Assembly (NCBI GenBank): GCA_946479055.1
Contig: CAMLEX010000275.1
Span: forward strand, 1 to 6,861
From: an uncultured Bacteroidota bacterium
GTDB lineage: Bacteria; Bacteroidota; Bacteroidia; Chitinophagales; Chitinophagaceae
Length of the DNA: 6,861 nucleotides
Reading direction: 5' to 3'
The translations under genes and the position numbers were made by a program. Below are positions 1-6,861 of this stretch, in pieces (within the stretch, counting starts at the first letter, position 1; the number at the start of each line of letters is the position of its first letter). Below the pieces are notes generated by a model. It did not search any database. It was not told where the DNA came from and saw only the letters and a list, made by a program, of their open reading frames with translations.

Positions 1-116
1 CCGGTTCTTTCTTGAATCCATTCATCGCTTGTATCCATGTATTTTAGAAGGTCCTTATTGGTTATTACAGTTTCCGGAACATACATACCAACACCGGCGA
101 TCTTTGTTTTTGACAT
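1..116 (-). CDS. beta-ketoacyl-ACP synthase III family protein (FabH-like), N-terminal fragment
   Basis: The reverse strand from the ATG at 116 reads 38 complete codons with no stop and leaves the window at base 1. The peptide begins [20 protein letters not shown] and continues into [18 protein letters not shown]. The G-x-G-x-Y-x-P-E-x-x-x-T-N segment (residues 8-20) followed by [12 protein letters not shown] (27-38) is the N-terminal signature of FabH-type ketoacyl-ACP synthase III. Family members are about 320-360 residues, so roughly 90% lies outside, including the Cys-His-Asn catalytic triad. Known family role: decarboxylative condensation of an acyl-CoA with malonyl-ACP in the cytoplasm, the first elongation step of fatty acid synthesis. 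Bacteroidota often carry several paralogs, so this may be a secondary KAS III rather than the housekeeping FabH; no symbol is given. No Shine-Dalgarno sequence is seen. The start is chosen because the family signature begins a few residues after it and the reading frame upstream has no other ATG before a stop. Confidence 0.9.
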   Translation of the reverse strand, partial: MSKTKIAGVGMYVPETVITNKDLLKYMDTSDEWIQERT

Positions 117-120
117 AACA

Positions 121-156
121 AGCAATTTCGGGCAATTTAGCAAATACGGGCAAATT
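121..156. repeat. imperfect tandem repeat, two 18-bp units, possible operator
   Basis: Unit 1 (121-138) is AGCAATTTCGGGCAATTT and unit 2 (139-156) is AGCAAATACGGGCAAATT. They match at 15 of 18 positions, and all three differences are T to A. Each unit holds two GCAA(A/T)T boxes 10 bp apart, giving four boxes starting at 122, 132, 140 and 150. The array starts 5 bp upstream of the fabH-like start codon, so it covers its 5' untranslated or promoter-proximal region. No third copy is seen on either side. The repeat is seen directly; binding by a regulator is inference. Confidence 0.6.
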
Positions 157-191
157 GCACCTATTCAATCCCAACTGGCTGGCTTTTAGTA

Positions 192-223
192 TTTATAGCA
201 CGATATTTTCTAATGTAGTATTG
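192..223 (+). promoter_or_regulatory. weak candidate Bacteroidota-type promoter for tamB-tamL
   Basis: The established Bacteroidota housekeeping promoter is TTTG at -33 and TAnnTTTG at -7, about 19-20 bp apart. Here TTTA (192-195) lies 20 bp before TAGTATTG (216-223), one mismatch in each element. Transcription would start near 230, leaving a leader of about 27 bases before the ATG at 257. Two mismatches in an AT-rich region make a chance match quite possible. Confidence 0.25.
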
Positions 224-256
224 ATTTCTTCCTTCTTACCAAGCAGTCAATTGAAA

Positions 257-3200
257 ATGGAACAACAAGCTGAAAAAAGAAATGTATGGAAACGTGCCGG
301 AAGAGTCGTGCTTAAAACCCTATTGTGGATTTTTTTCCTCATAGTGGTCGTTTTTTTGTTGATACTCACACCACCAGTTCAGAATTTTCTCCGGAAGAAA
401 GTAGTGGCTTACCTGGAAAAGAAATTAGATACAAAGATTGAAGTGGGCAGGATCTATATTGGCTTGCCTAAGAATATTGTTCTCGATAATATTTATATAG
501 AAGACAGGCAGAAGGATACTTTATTTTCAGGCGGGAAGATAAAAGCGAATATCGGCATCTGGCAATTGATCACAAAGAATGAAGTTAATATTAACAGCAT
601 TGCTTTGGAAAATATTACTGCCAAGATCAAACGCCAGCTTCCGGATACAAGCTTTAATTTTCAATTCATTGTTGACGCATTTGCACCTGCACCAGATACT
701 ACAACGACAAACCCATCCGATACTTCTTCTTCCGCTATTACAATACGTTCGGTTGAACTAAATAAGATCAGAATTATTTATAAAGATGTGATCACCGGCA
801 GCGATATGGAAGCCTGGCTCGATCACCTGGATACAAGGATCGAAAAATTTGATCCACAGCATTTTCATTTTGATGTGCCTGAAACAAATATTAATGGGCT
901 TACGGCAAAAGTTTATCAATCGAAGCCGTTGGCAAAGTCTGAGCCTGAAGCAAAGGATAAAGAAGAAGCAAAACAGCCTAACCCGCTTGAACTTGCCTTT
1001 AAAAAAATAGACCTGAAAAAGATCAAAGTGGACTATCGTAATGACGTTTCTGCAACGTACTCCAATTTTGATATCGGTTTATTAAACGTAAGATCCAATA
1101 ATATTGATCTTGATAATCGTATTATCGACTTGGAGGATATCTCATTGGAGAATTCGAAAGCTGCCATTCATCTTGGAAAAAAAGAACAAGCGAAAGTTGT
1201 AGTAAAAGAAGCGGAACAGGAAGTCGAAAGCCAGGTAGAAGCTGGTTGGAGAATATCTGTCGCATCTCTTGACCTGGATAATAATACATTCCGGTTTGAT
1301 AATGATAACAACCCCAGGATAAGGCATGGAATGGATTATGGTCATTTAAATGCAGAGGCTCTGACATTACAGGCGAAGGACGTTTTACTGGATACTGATT
1401 CAATTGGCGGTACTATCACAAAAGCAAATTTTAAAGAACAAAGTGGCTTTGTATTAAATGAATTAAGAACAGATTTTTTATATACAAATAACGAAACTTA
1501 CCTCAATAACTTATACCTGAAAACCCCGGGAACAGAATTAAAGCGAAGCGCTGCTATTCGTTATGCATCCATCGAAGCCTTGCAAAATGATATCGGGAAT
1601 ATGCAGCTTGATCTTGATATTGAAGAAAGCAGGATATTAGTAAAAGATGTATTAGTTTTTGCACCTATGCTCCGGCAGCAGCCTGCGTTTGCTCATCCTG
1701 ATGCGGTGTGGTATATAAATAGTCGTATTACGGGTCGTGTTGCAGATCTTGATATTGCTGCTTTACAAATACAGGGATTGCAGGATACAAAAATTGATGT
1801 CGCCGGAAAGATATCCGGGTTGCCGTCTATGAAGAATATGAATGCTGATCTTGTTGTCAGGAACATCAGCAGTTCAAGAGGCGATATTAATTTGTTTATT
1901 CCCAAAAATGTTTTGCCTCCCAATATTATACTTCCCGCAAGATTGAGAGCCAATGGGAAAATAAAAGGTAATACCAGCCAGATGAATACTGACCTTGCTT
2001 TGAATACAGATCTCGGTAATGCAATAATAAAAGGAAGCTTCAGCCAGATGGATGATCCCGACCGCATGGGCTATAATGCAAAAATAGAAACACAATCATT
2101 GGATATAGGAACGATCCTTCAGAATAAAGAAATGTTGGGACCCATATCGGCTACCATTACCGCAAAAGGAACGGGATTTGATCCCAAAAATGCGGATGCA
2201 GTATTTGATGGAATCATTCATTCGGCAGTAATAAACGGGTATCAATACCGCGATGTAAAAGTGAATGGAAATATCGCGAAGCAAAAAGCAAATCTCGATG
2301 CATCCATTGCAGATCCAAATATTCATTTTGCAGTTAATGCAAATGCTGATCTTTCACAAGAATACCCTGCAGTACAATTGAACGGGATGATCGACAGTAT
2401 CAAACTACAGCCTCTTCATTTTACAAAAGATAACATGATTTACAGGGGAAAGATCAATGCGAATTTCCCTGTAACCGACCCCAATAATTTGCAGGGAGAG
2501 TTATTTTTAACGCAATCCTTATTTGTACATAATGAGCAAAGAGTGCAGTTAGATACTGTGCAATTGCTTGCCGGCGGTAGCGATAGCAAGCAATACCTGC
2601 AACTGAATAGTGATGTAATGACAGCAAAACTGGAAGGCAGGTACAAACTGATGGAACTGGGTAATATTTTCCAGCAAGCTGTCCAGCCTTATTTTGCAAT
2701 AGCACCAGGTGGTCCTGTTACTATCACTGCACCTTATGATTTTACGTTGAACGCTTATATTTTAGATAACCCTGCTTTAAAAGTATTTGTTCCCGGCCTT
2801 GAAAAAATCGACTCCGTCTCCCTGCAAAGTCATTTTTCTGATCAGAATGGATGGACGGCTTTGTTAAAAGCACCGGCTATAGATATAAAGCCTAACAAAA
2901 TACGAAACCTGGAACTGCGTGCAGGAACGCATCAAAATGCAATAGATATTACAACGACAGTTAAACAATTTACCAGCGGAACGAATATAGAACTACATAA
3001 CACAACATTGGTTGCTACAATTGCCAACAACAATATTGATTTTACGCTGAACAATAAAGACTTCAGTTTAAAAGACAAATACAATATAAAAGGAATATTT
3101 CAGCAACCGCGGAATGGCGATTATCAATTTTCTATAAAGCCTGATAGTTTGGTATTGAATTATGATAGGTGGACCGTCTCCAATAATAACCGGATAGTAA

Positions 3201-5374
3201 TAGCTAAGCAAGGAATCAATGCCAGCAATTTTGTGTTAAGCAAAAACGGGCAGCAATTATCTATCAATAGTCTTTCATCCAATGCCAATGCGCCGATGGA
3301 ATTAAAATTTGACCAGTTTAAGCTGGCAACACTCACGGGTTTTGTGCAGACAGATTCTACTTTGGCAAATGGGACACTGAATGGAAAGATCACGTTCAAT
3401 GAACTTTCGAATGAACCTGTTTTTACGGGTGATCTTACTGTAAATGATTTTAGCATCAAAGGCGATACAGTTGGCAATGTAAAGATGCTGGTGAATAATA
3501 GAGTAGCGAACACCTATGCAGCTGATATAACACTTACTGGCCGTGGAAACGATGTAAGACTATCAGGTAATTATTATTTAAAAACAGGTACCAGCAATTT
3601 TGACTTTGACCTGGATGTCCGGGAAATGCCGATGACGACAGCGCAGGCGTTTTCAAATGATATGATCAGGGATGCTACCGGATTTGTTAACGGAAAGTTT
3701 GACGTGACTGGGACATTAGCCAGGCCAATCGTAAAAGGAGATCTGAATTTTAATAAGACGGGTTTCAACTTTAGTATGCTCAACAGTTATTTTACTATTG
3801 ACCAGGAAAAAATAAAAGTAAATGAAGAAGGCTTTAGGTTTGACCGATTTGAAATAAAAGATTCAGCACAAAATTCTTTACGGATAAATGGCCTTGCTGC
3901 TACTACCAATTTCATCAATTATAATTTTGACCTTGACATAAGAGCCAACAATTTCAGGGCGCTGAACAGTACCAAAAAAGATAACAAGATTTTTTATGGT
4001 CAGCTTTATTTTAATACCAATCTGAAAGTAAAAGGAACAGAAGCGGCGCCGGCTATAGATGGCAGATTGGTAGTTAATGACAAAACAAAGATGACTGTTG
4101 TATTGCCCCAAAAAGAGCCCGGCATTGTAGACAGGGAAGGTATAGTGGTGTTTGTAGACATGGATGCTCCATTGAATGATTCACTTTTCATGGCTGGATA
4201 TGACTCTTTGAACACTGCATCTTTTACAGGGATGGATATCGCTGTTAATATTGAAATAGTAAAAGAAGCGGAGTTTAATCTTATCATTGACGAAGGCAAT
4301 GGAGATTTTCTAAATGTTAAAGGCGAAGCGTTGCTGACAGCCGGTATAGATCCAAGCGGTAAAATAAATCTGGCCGGCTCCTATGAGTTAGAGCAGGGCT
4401 CTTATGAACTGACTTTTAATTTTATTCGTCGCAAATTTGAAATAGAAAAAGGGAGCCGGATCGTTTGGGAAGGAGAGCCTACAAAAGCCACAGTTGATTT
4501 AGAAGCTATTTATGTTGCCAAAGCAGCACCCCTTGATTTGGTAAAGAATCAATTGGAAGAAGCTACTGCGTTTGAACGGAATACTTACATGCAAAAACTT
4601 CCATTTGATGTACATCTTAATATGGAAGGGCCGCTATTGAAACCTGAAATAAGCTTTGATATTATATTGCCTGAAGAAAAAAAATACGCTGTTTCGGGCG
4701 AAATTATTACTACCGTAAGGACAAGACTTGACCAGTTAAGGCAAGAACCCGGCGAAATGAATAAGCAGGTTTTTTCCTTATTGTTATTGAACCGGTTTAT
4801 GGCCGATAATCCTTTTAGCTCCAGTGGAAGCACTTTTAATGCAGGAGTGTTGGCACGTCAAAGCGTAAGTAAATTATTAACGGAGCAATTGAATCGCTTA
4901 GCTGATGATCTTGTAGCAGGAGTTGATCTCAATTTTGACGTTTTATCATCCGAAGATTATACAACAGGGCAGCGGAGAGACAGAACAGACCTGAATGTGG
5001 GGTTATCCAAAAAATTATTAAATGATCGTCTTACTGTTTCTGTAGGAAGCAATTTTGAATTGGAAGGCCCGCAAAATTCTAAGCAGCAGTCCAGCAATAT
5101 TGCGGGCGACATAGCATTGAATTACCAGATCAGTAGAGACAACCGTTATCTTCTGCGGGCCTATCGCAAAAATGAATACGAAGGTGTGATCGATGGATAT
5201 ATTATTGAAACAGGAGTTGGTTTTATCATTACTGTTGATTACAACAATTTCAGGCAAATATTTATATCAAAAAGAGAAAGAGATCAGAGAAGACGTATGA
5301 GGCAACAACAGCGGGAGTTGGAAGAACAACAAAAAGCACAAAATCCTGTTGATTCATTGCCTGCAAACAAATAA
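257..5374 (+). CDS. tamB: translocation and assembly module protein TamB (DUF490/AsmA-like), Bacteroidota type, 1705 aa
   Basis: Intact. Residues 1-20 are basic and residues 21-38 form one hydrophobic helix, the uncleaved inner-membrane anchor with the rest in the periplasm. The family N-terminal region follows: EDRQKDTLFSGG at 82-93 and FNFQF near 133. The body is repetitive beta-strand sequence typical of the AsmA/TamB groove fold. Recognisable Bacteroidota TamB landmarks are GMDYGH (358-363), DIGTIL (616), INGYQY (659-664), DPN (686), FRALN (1233) and GIVVF (1295). The C-terminal DUF490 domain includes GSYELEQGSYELTF (1374-1387), VWEGEP (1403-1408) and the final ETGVGF block ending near 1670, before a charged tail. 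The ATG at 257 is preferred over an in-frame TTG at 155, because the 34 extra residues look non-coding and would bury the anchor. Hydrophilic inserts occur near 142-163, 226-243 and 308-331. No cysteine is present. Family role: periplasm-spanning partner of a TamA/TamL barrel, implicated in outer-membrane protein assembly and, in enterobacteria, phospholipid transport. Length is at the upper part of the usual range as I recall it. Confidence 0.93.
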   Translation: MEQQAEKRNVWKRAGRVVLKTLLWIFFLIVVVFLLILTPPVQNFLRKKVVAYLEKKLDTKIEVGRIYIGLPKNIVLDNIYIEDRQKDTLFSGGKIKANIGIWQLITKNEVNINSIALENITAKIKRQLPDTSFNFQFIVDAFAPAPDTTTTNPSDTSSSAITIRSVELNKIRIIYKDVITGSDMEAWLDHLDTRIEKFDPQHFHFDVPETNINGLTAKVYQSKPLAKSEPEAKDKEEAKQPNPLELAFKKIDLKKIKVDYRNDVSATYSNFDIGLLNVRSNNIDLDNRIIDLEDISLENSKAAIHLGKKEQAKVVVKEAEQEVESQVEAGWRISVASLDLDNNTFRFDNDNNPRIRHGMDYGHLNAEALTLQAKDVLLDTDSIGGTITKANFKEQSGFVLNELRTDFLYTNNETYLNNLYLKTPGTELKRSAAIRYASIEALQNDIGNMQLDLDIEESRILVKDVLVFAPMLRQQPAFAHPDAVWYINSRITGRVADLDIAALQIQGLQDTKIDVAGKISGLPSMKNMNADLVVRNISSSRGDINLFIPKNVLPPNIILPARLRANGKIKGNTSQMNTDLALNTDLGNAIIKGSFSQMDDPDRMGYNAKIETQSLDIGTILQNKEMLGPISATITAKGTGFDPKNADAVFDGIIHSAVINGYQYRDVKVNGNIAKQKANLDASIADPNIHFAVNANADLSQEYPAVQLNGMIDSIKLQPLHFTKDNMIYRGKINANFPVTDPNNLQGELFLTQSLFVHNEQRVQLDTVQLLAGGSDSKQYLQLNSDVMTAKLEGRYKLMELGNIFQQAVQPYFAIAPGGPVTITAPYDFTLNAYILDNPALKVFVPGLEKIDSVSLQSHFSDQNGWTALLKAPAIDIKPNKIRNLELRAGTHQNAIDITTTVKQFTSGTNIELHNTTLVATIANNNIDFTLNNKDFSLKDKYNIKGIFQQPRNGDYQFSIKPDSLVLNYDRWTVSNNNRIVIAKQGINASNFVLSKNGQQLSINSLSSNANAPMELKFDQFKLATLTGFVQTDSTLANGTLNGKITFNELSNEPVFTGDLTVNDFSIKGDTVGNVKMLVNNRVANTYAADITLTGRGNDVRLSGNYYLKTGTSNFDFDLDVREMPMTTAQAFSNDMIRDATGFVNGKFDVTGTLARPIVKGDLNFNKTGFNFSMLNSYFTIDQEKIKVNEEGFRFDRFEIKDSAQNSLRINGLAATTNFINYNFDLDIRANNFRALNSTKKDNKIFYGQLYFNTNLKVKGTEAAPAIDGRLVVNDKTKMTVVLPQKEPGIVDREGIVVFVDMDAPLNDSLFMAGYDSLNTASFTGMDIAVNIEIVKEAEFNLIIDEGNGDFLNVKGEALLTAGIDPSGKINLAGSYELEQGSYELTFNFIRRKFEIEKGSRIVWEGEPTKATVDLEAIYVAKAAPLDLVKNQLEEATAFERNTYMQKLPFDVHLNMEGPLLKPEISFDIILPEEKKYAVSGEIITTVRTRLDQLRQEPGEMNKQVFSLLLLNRFMADNPFSSSGSTFNAGVLARQSVSKLLTEQLNRLADDLVAGVDLNFDVLSSEDYTTGQRRDRTDLNVGLSKKLLNDRLTVSVGSNFELEGPQNSKQQSSNIAGDIALNYQISRDNRYLLRAYRKNEYEGVIDGYIIETGVGFIITVDYNNFRQIFISKRERDQRRRMRQQQRELEEQQKAQNPVDSLPANK

Positions 5375-5375
5375 T

Positions 5376-6861
5376 ATGATTCGTTGGCTGAACTATATTA
5401 TCGTTTTAATTGTGCTTTCATTGCTAGCATCCTGTAGCGCCACTAAAAAGGTACCACAGGGCGATGCCTTATATCTTGGAGCAACCATAAAGTTTGATAG
5501 CTCCGGTTTAAGCGCAAAAAAAAGAAAAGCGTTGCGCAGTGATCTGGGTGAGCTGACAAGGCCGAGGCCCAACCAAAGAATATTAGGAATACCTTTTAAA
5601 TTGTTGTTTAATAATAGTAAGCTTTTCCGGAAGAAGGGGGAGCCGCCGGTGCTGCTGAGTGCTGTTAATCTTGAGCACAATGAAAAAGTATTGCAAAGCT
5701 CTTTGGAGAACCGTGGATACTTTATTGCCAAAGTGCGGGGAGATACGGATGTAAAAAGAAAAAAAGCAAGAGCTGTTTATACAGTACGACCCGGTCCTCA
5801 ATATTCTATCAGCGAAGTCCATTTTTCAGATGATACAACTGTTTTGCAAAAAACAATAAACGAAACAGTGGATAAAACTTTTTTAAAAGCTGACGATCCA
5901 TTTGATCTTGCCGTGATAAAAGGAGAAAGAGAAAGGATAGATGCTCATCTTAAGGAAAAAGGGTTTTATTATTTCGATCCTGATTTTATTATTGTACAGG
6001 CAGATACCACTATTGGCAATAACAAAGTGAATTTGTTTGTAAAAGTAAAATCGGAAACACCTGCTCAGTCAAAAAAAGTATTTACGATCAACGATGTCTT
6101 TATTTATTCCCAGTTCGGGCTTCGTGCAAATGAGACGGATACTTCAAAAAACAAGGCTGAATATTATAAAGGTTATTATGTAATAGATCCAAAAAAATTG
6201 TATAAGCCGAGGCTGTTTGAGCAGGCTATGCAATTCGATCCGGGCGATGTATATAACAGAACGGATCATGGCCAGACAATCAGCCGTCTTGTCAACCTTA
6301 ATCTTTTCAAATTTGTAAAGAACAGGTTTGAACCGGTGCCAGGTATAGATTCTGCAAAGTTGAATGCATATTATTACCTGACACCCTTTCCTAAAAAGTC
6401 ATTGCGTGGTGAAGTAAACGCAAATACAAAATCAAATAACCTGACCGGTTCTTCTATTACTATTGGCTGGCGCAACAGGAATACATTGCGTGGTTGTGAA
6501 TTATTTACTGTTGATGCTACGGGTGGATTTGAAGTTCAGTTCAGCGGCCAGATGCGTGGATTCAATACTTTTCGATATGGTATAGAAACTAATTTTGTTT
6601 TGCCCCGTTTTCTTACTCCTTTCTTCAGGTTAGAGCCAAAGGGTAGTTTTGTTCCTAAAACAAATTTCTTATTGGCGTATGATCTTTTAACCAAGCAAAA
6701 GCTATATACGATGCAATCTCTCCGGGCCGGGTGGGGTTACAACTGGAAAGAAGATATTTATAAGGAGCATCAATTCAATCTTATAAGTATTAACTATGTA
6801 CAGCCATTATTGATAACAGATATGTACAGGGACAGTGCAGAAAAAAACAGGACATTATTAA
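5376..6861 (+). CDS. tamL: BamA/TamA-family outer-membrane lipoprotein TamL, 3'-truncated by window edge
   Basis: The ATG follows the tamB stop (TAA 5372-5374) after one base, so translation is probably coupled. 495 codons are open to the right edge; family members are usually about 750-850 residues, so most of the barrel is missing. Residues 1-19 are a lipoprotein signal ending in the lipobox LLASC with Cys20 as the lipidated residue. The mature N-terminus SATKKVPQGD resembles the TK-VP-G start common in Bacteroidota TamL, and lacks an obvious acidic surface-export signal. Three POTRA-like domains follow at about 31-148, 149-226 and 234-338. The third contains the typical FDPGDVYNRTDHGQTISRL block (287-305) and then LNLFKFV (308-314). 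From about 340 the alternating pattern of outer-membrane beta-strands begins (SLRGEVNANTKSNN, then GWRNRNTLRG). Role known for the family: outer-membrane partner of TamB. A second BamA-like role cannot be excluded, but the tamB linkage and lipobox favour TamL. Confidence 0.9.
   Translation, partial: MIRWLNYIIVLIVLSLLASCSATKKVPQGDALYLGATIKFDSSGLSAKKRKALRSDLGELTRPRPNQRILGIPFKLLFNNSKLFRKKGEPPVLLSAVNLEHNEKVLQSSLENRGYFIAKVRGDTDVKRKKARAVYTVRPGPQYSISEVHFSDDTTVLQKTINETVDKTFLKADDPFDLAVIKGERERIDAHLKEKGFYYFDPDFIIVQADTTIGNNKVNLFVKVKSETPAQSKKVFTINDVFIYSQFGLRANETDTSKNKAEYYKGYYVIDPKKLYKPRLFEQAMQFDPGDVYNRTDHGQTISRLVNLNLFKFVKNRFEPVPGIDSAKLNAYYYLTPFPKKSLRGEVNANTKSNNLTGSSITIGWRNRNTLRGCELFTVDATGGFEVQFSGQMRGFNTFRYGIETNFVLPRFLTPFFRLEPKGSFVPKTNFLLAYDLLTKQKLYTMQSLRAGWGYNWKEDIYKEHQFNLISINYVQPLLITDMYRDSAEKNRTLL

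Larger units (their letters stand above)
117..256. promoter_or_regulatory. divergent intergenic region between the fabH-like gene and tamB
   Basis: These 140 bases separate two divergently oriented start codons, so they should hold the promoters for both directions. The half nearest the fabH-like gene carries the tandem 18-bp repeat at 121-156. The half nearest tamB is T-rich and holds the only promoter-like motif I could find. Neither start has a Shine-Dalgarno sequence, as is usual in Bacteroidota; the tamB ATG is preceded by an A-rich stretch (TTGAAA). I found no good TAnnTTTG element in the leftward direction. Confidence 0.7.

Noticed and set aside
155..256. In-frame TTG at 155 as the start of tamB, adding 34 residues.
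   Set aside because: The extra residues look like translated intergenic DNA, would place a second hydrophobic stretch ahead of the membrane anchor, and overlap the tandem repeat and promoter candidate. The ATG at 257 gives the usual short basic N-terminus.
330..357. Two T7 homopolymer tracts (330-336 and 351-357) within the membrane-anchor codons, plus A8 tracts at 4677 and 5516, as possible phase-variation sites.
   Set aside because: Runs of this length are expected in AT-rich DNA and from Phe/Lys codons; both genes are in frame and essential-type envelope functions are unlikely to be phase-switched.
1122..1403. Minus-strand open frame of 93 codons inside tamB.
   Set aside because: It lies wholly opposite well-conserved tamB coding sequence and its peptide has no family resemblance; it is a reverse-strand shadow, as are the other minus-strand frames across tamB.
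3160..3513. Minus-strand open frame of 117 codons, the second longest inside tamB.
   Set aside because: Low-complexity Ser/Leu/Phe-rich peptide typical of antisense reading of beta-rich AT-rich coding sequence; no separate start context.
5393..5731. Minus-strand open frame of 112 codons opposite the start of tamL.
   Set aside because: The plus frame encodes a clear lipoprotein signal and POTRA domain here, so the reverse frame is a shadow.
6495..6497. Cysteine 374 within an early TamL barrel strand (LRGCELF) as a possible second lipid or disulfide site.
   Set aside because: A single residue with no pairing partner among the residues visible here; it could simply replace a small residue in the strand.
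1..6861. Search for an undescribed system, mobile element, CRISPR array, tRNA or riboswitch.
   Set aside because: Apart from the intergenic 140 bases, the window is filled by three genes of recognisable families; no terminal inverted repeats, spaced repeats, cloverleaf or structured leader were seen.

Overview
The window looks like a piece of a Bacteroidota chromosome, most likely from the Chitinophagales/Sphingobacteriales side. The evidence is a moderately AT-rich composition (judged by eye), no recognisable Shine-Dalgarno sequences, and a TamB/TamL gene pair whose motifs match the Bacteroidota versions of these families. The finer placement is an inference.

Layout. Bases 1-116 (minus strand) hold the first 38 codons of a FabH-type beta-ketoacyl-ACP synthase III that runs off the left edge. 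Bases 117-256 are the divergent intergenic region. It contains an imperfect 18-bp tandem repeat directly upstream of the fabH-like start and a weak Bacteroidota-type promoter candidate for the rightward genes. Bases 257-5374 (plus) are one intact very large gene for a TamB-family (DUF490, AsmA-like) inner-membrane-anchored periplasmic protein of 1705 residues. One base after its stop, at 5376, starts a BamA/TamA-superfamily outer-membrane lipoprotein gene (TamL). It is open to the right edge and supplies 495 residues: lipoprotein signal, three POTRA-like domains and the first part of the beta-barrel.

How they work together. TamB-family proteins are long beta-groove proteins that cross the periplasm from the inner membrane. 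TamA/TamL-type proteins are outer-membrane barrels with periplasmic POTRA domains. Together they form the translocation and assembly module, linked to outer-membrane protein insertion and, in enterobacteria, to phospholipid transport to the outer membrane. The 1-bp spacing indicates one transcript and probably translational coupling. The divergent fatty-acid-synthesis gene makes a lipid/envelope theme possible but not proven.

I see no mobile element, RNA gene, CRISPR array or defence system. The window is essentially a well-preserved envelope biogenesis locus. The less routine points are the tandem repeat in the divergent promoter region, the complete absence of cysteine in the TamB protein, and its charged Arg/Gln-rich C-terminal tail.
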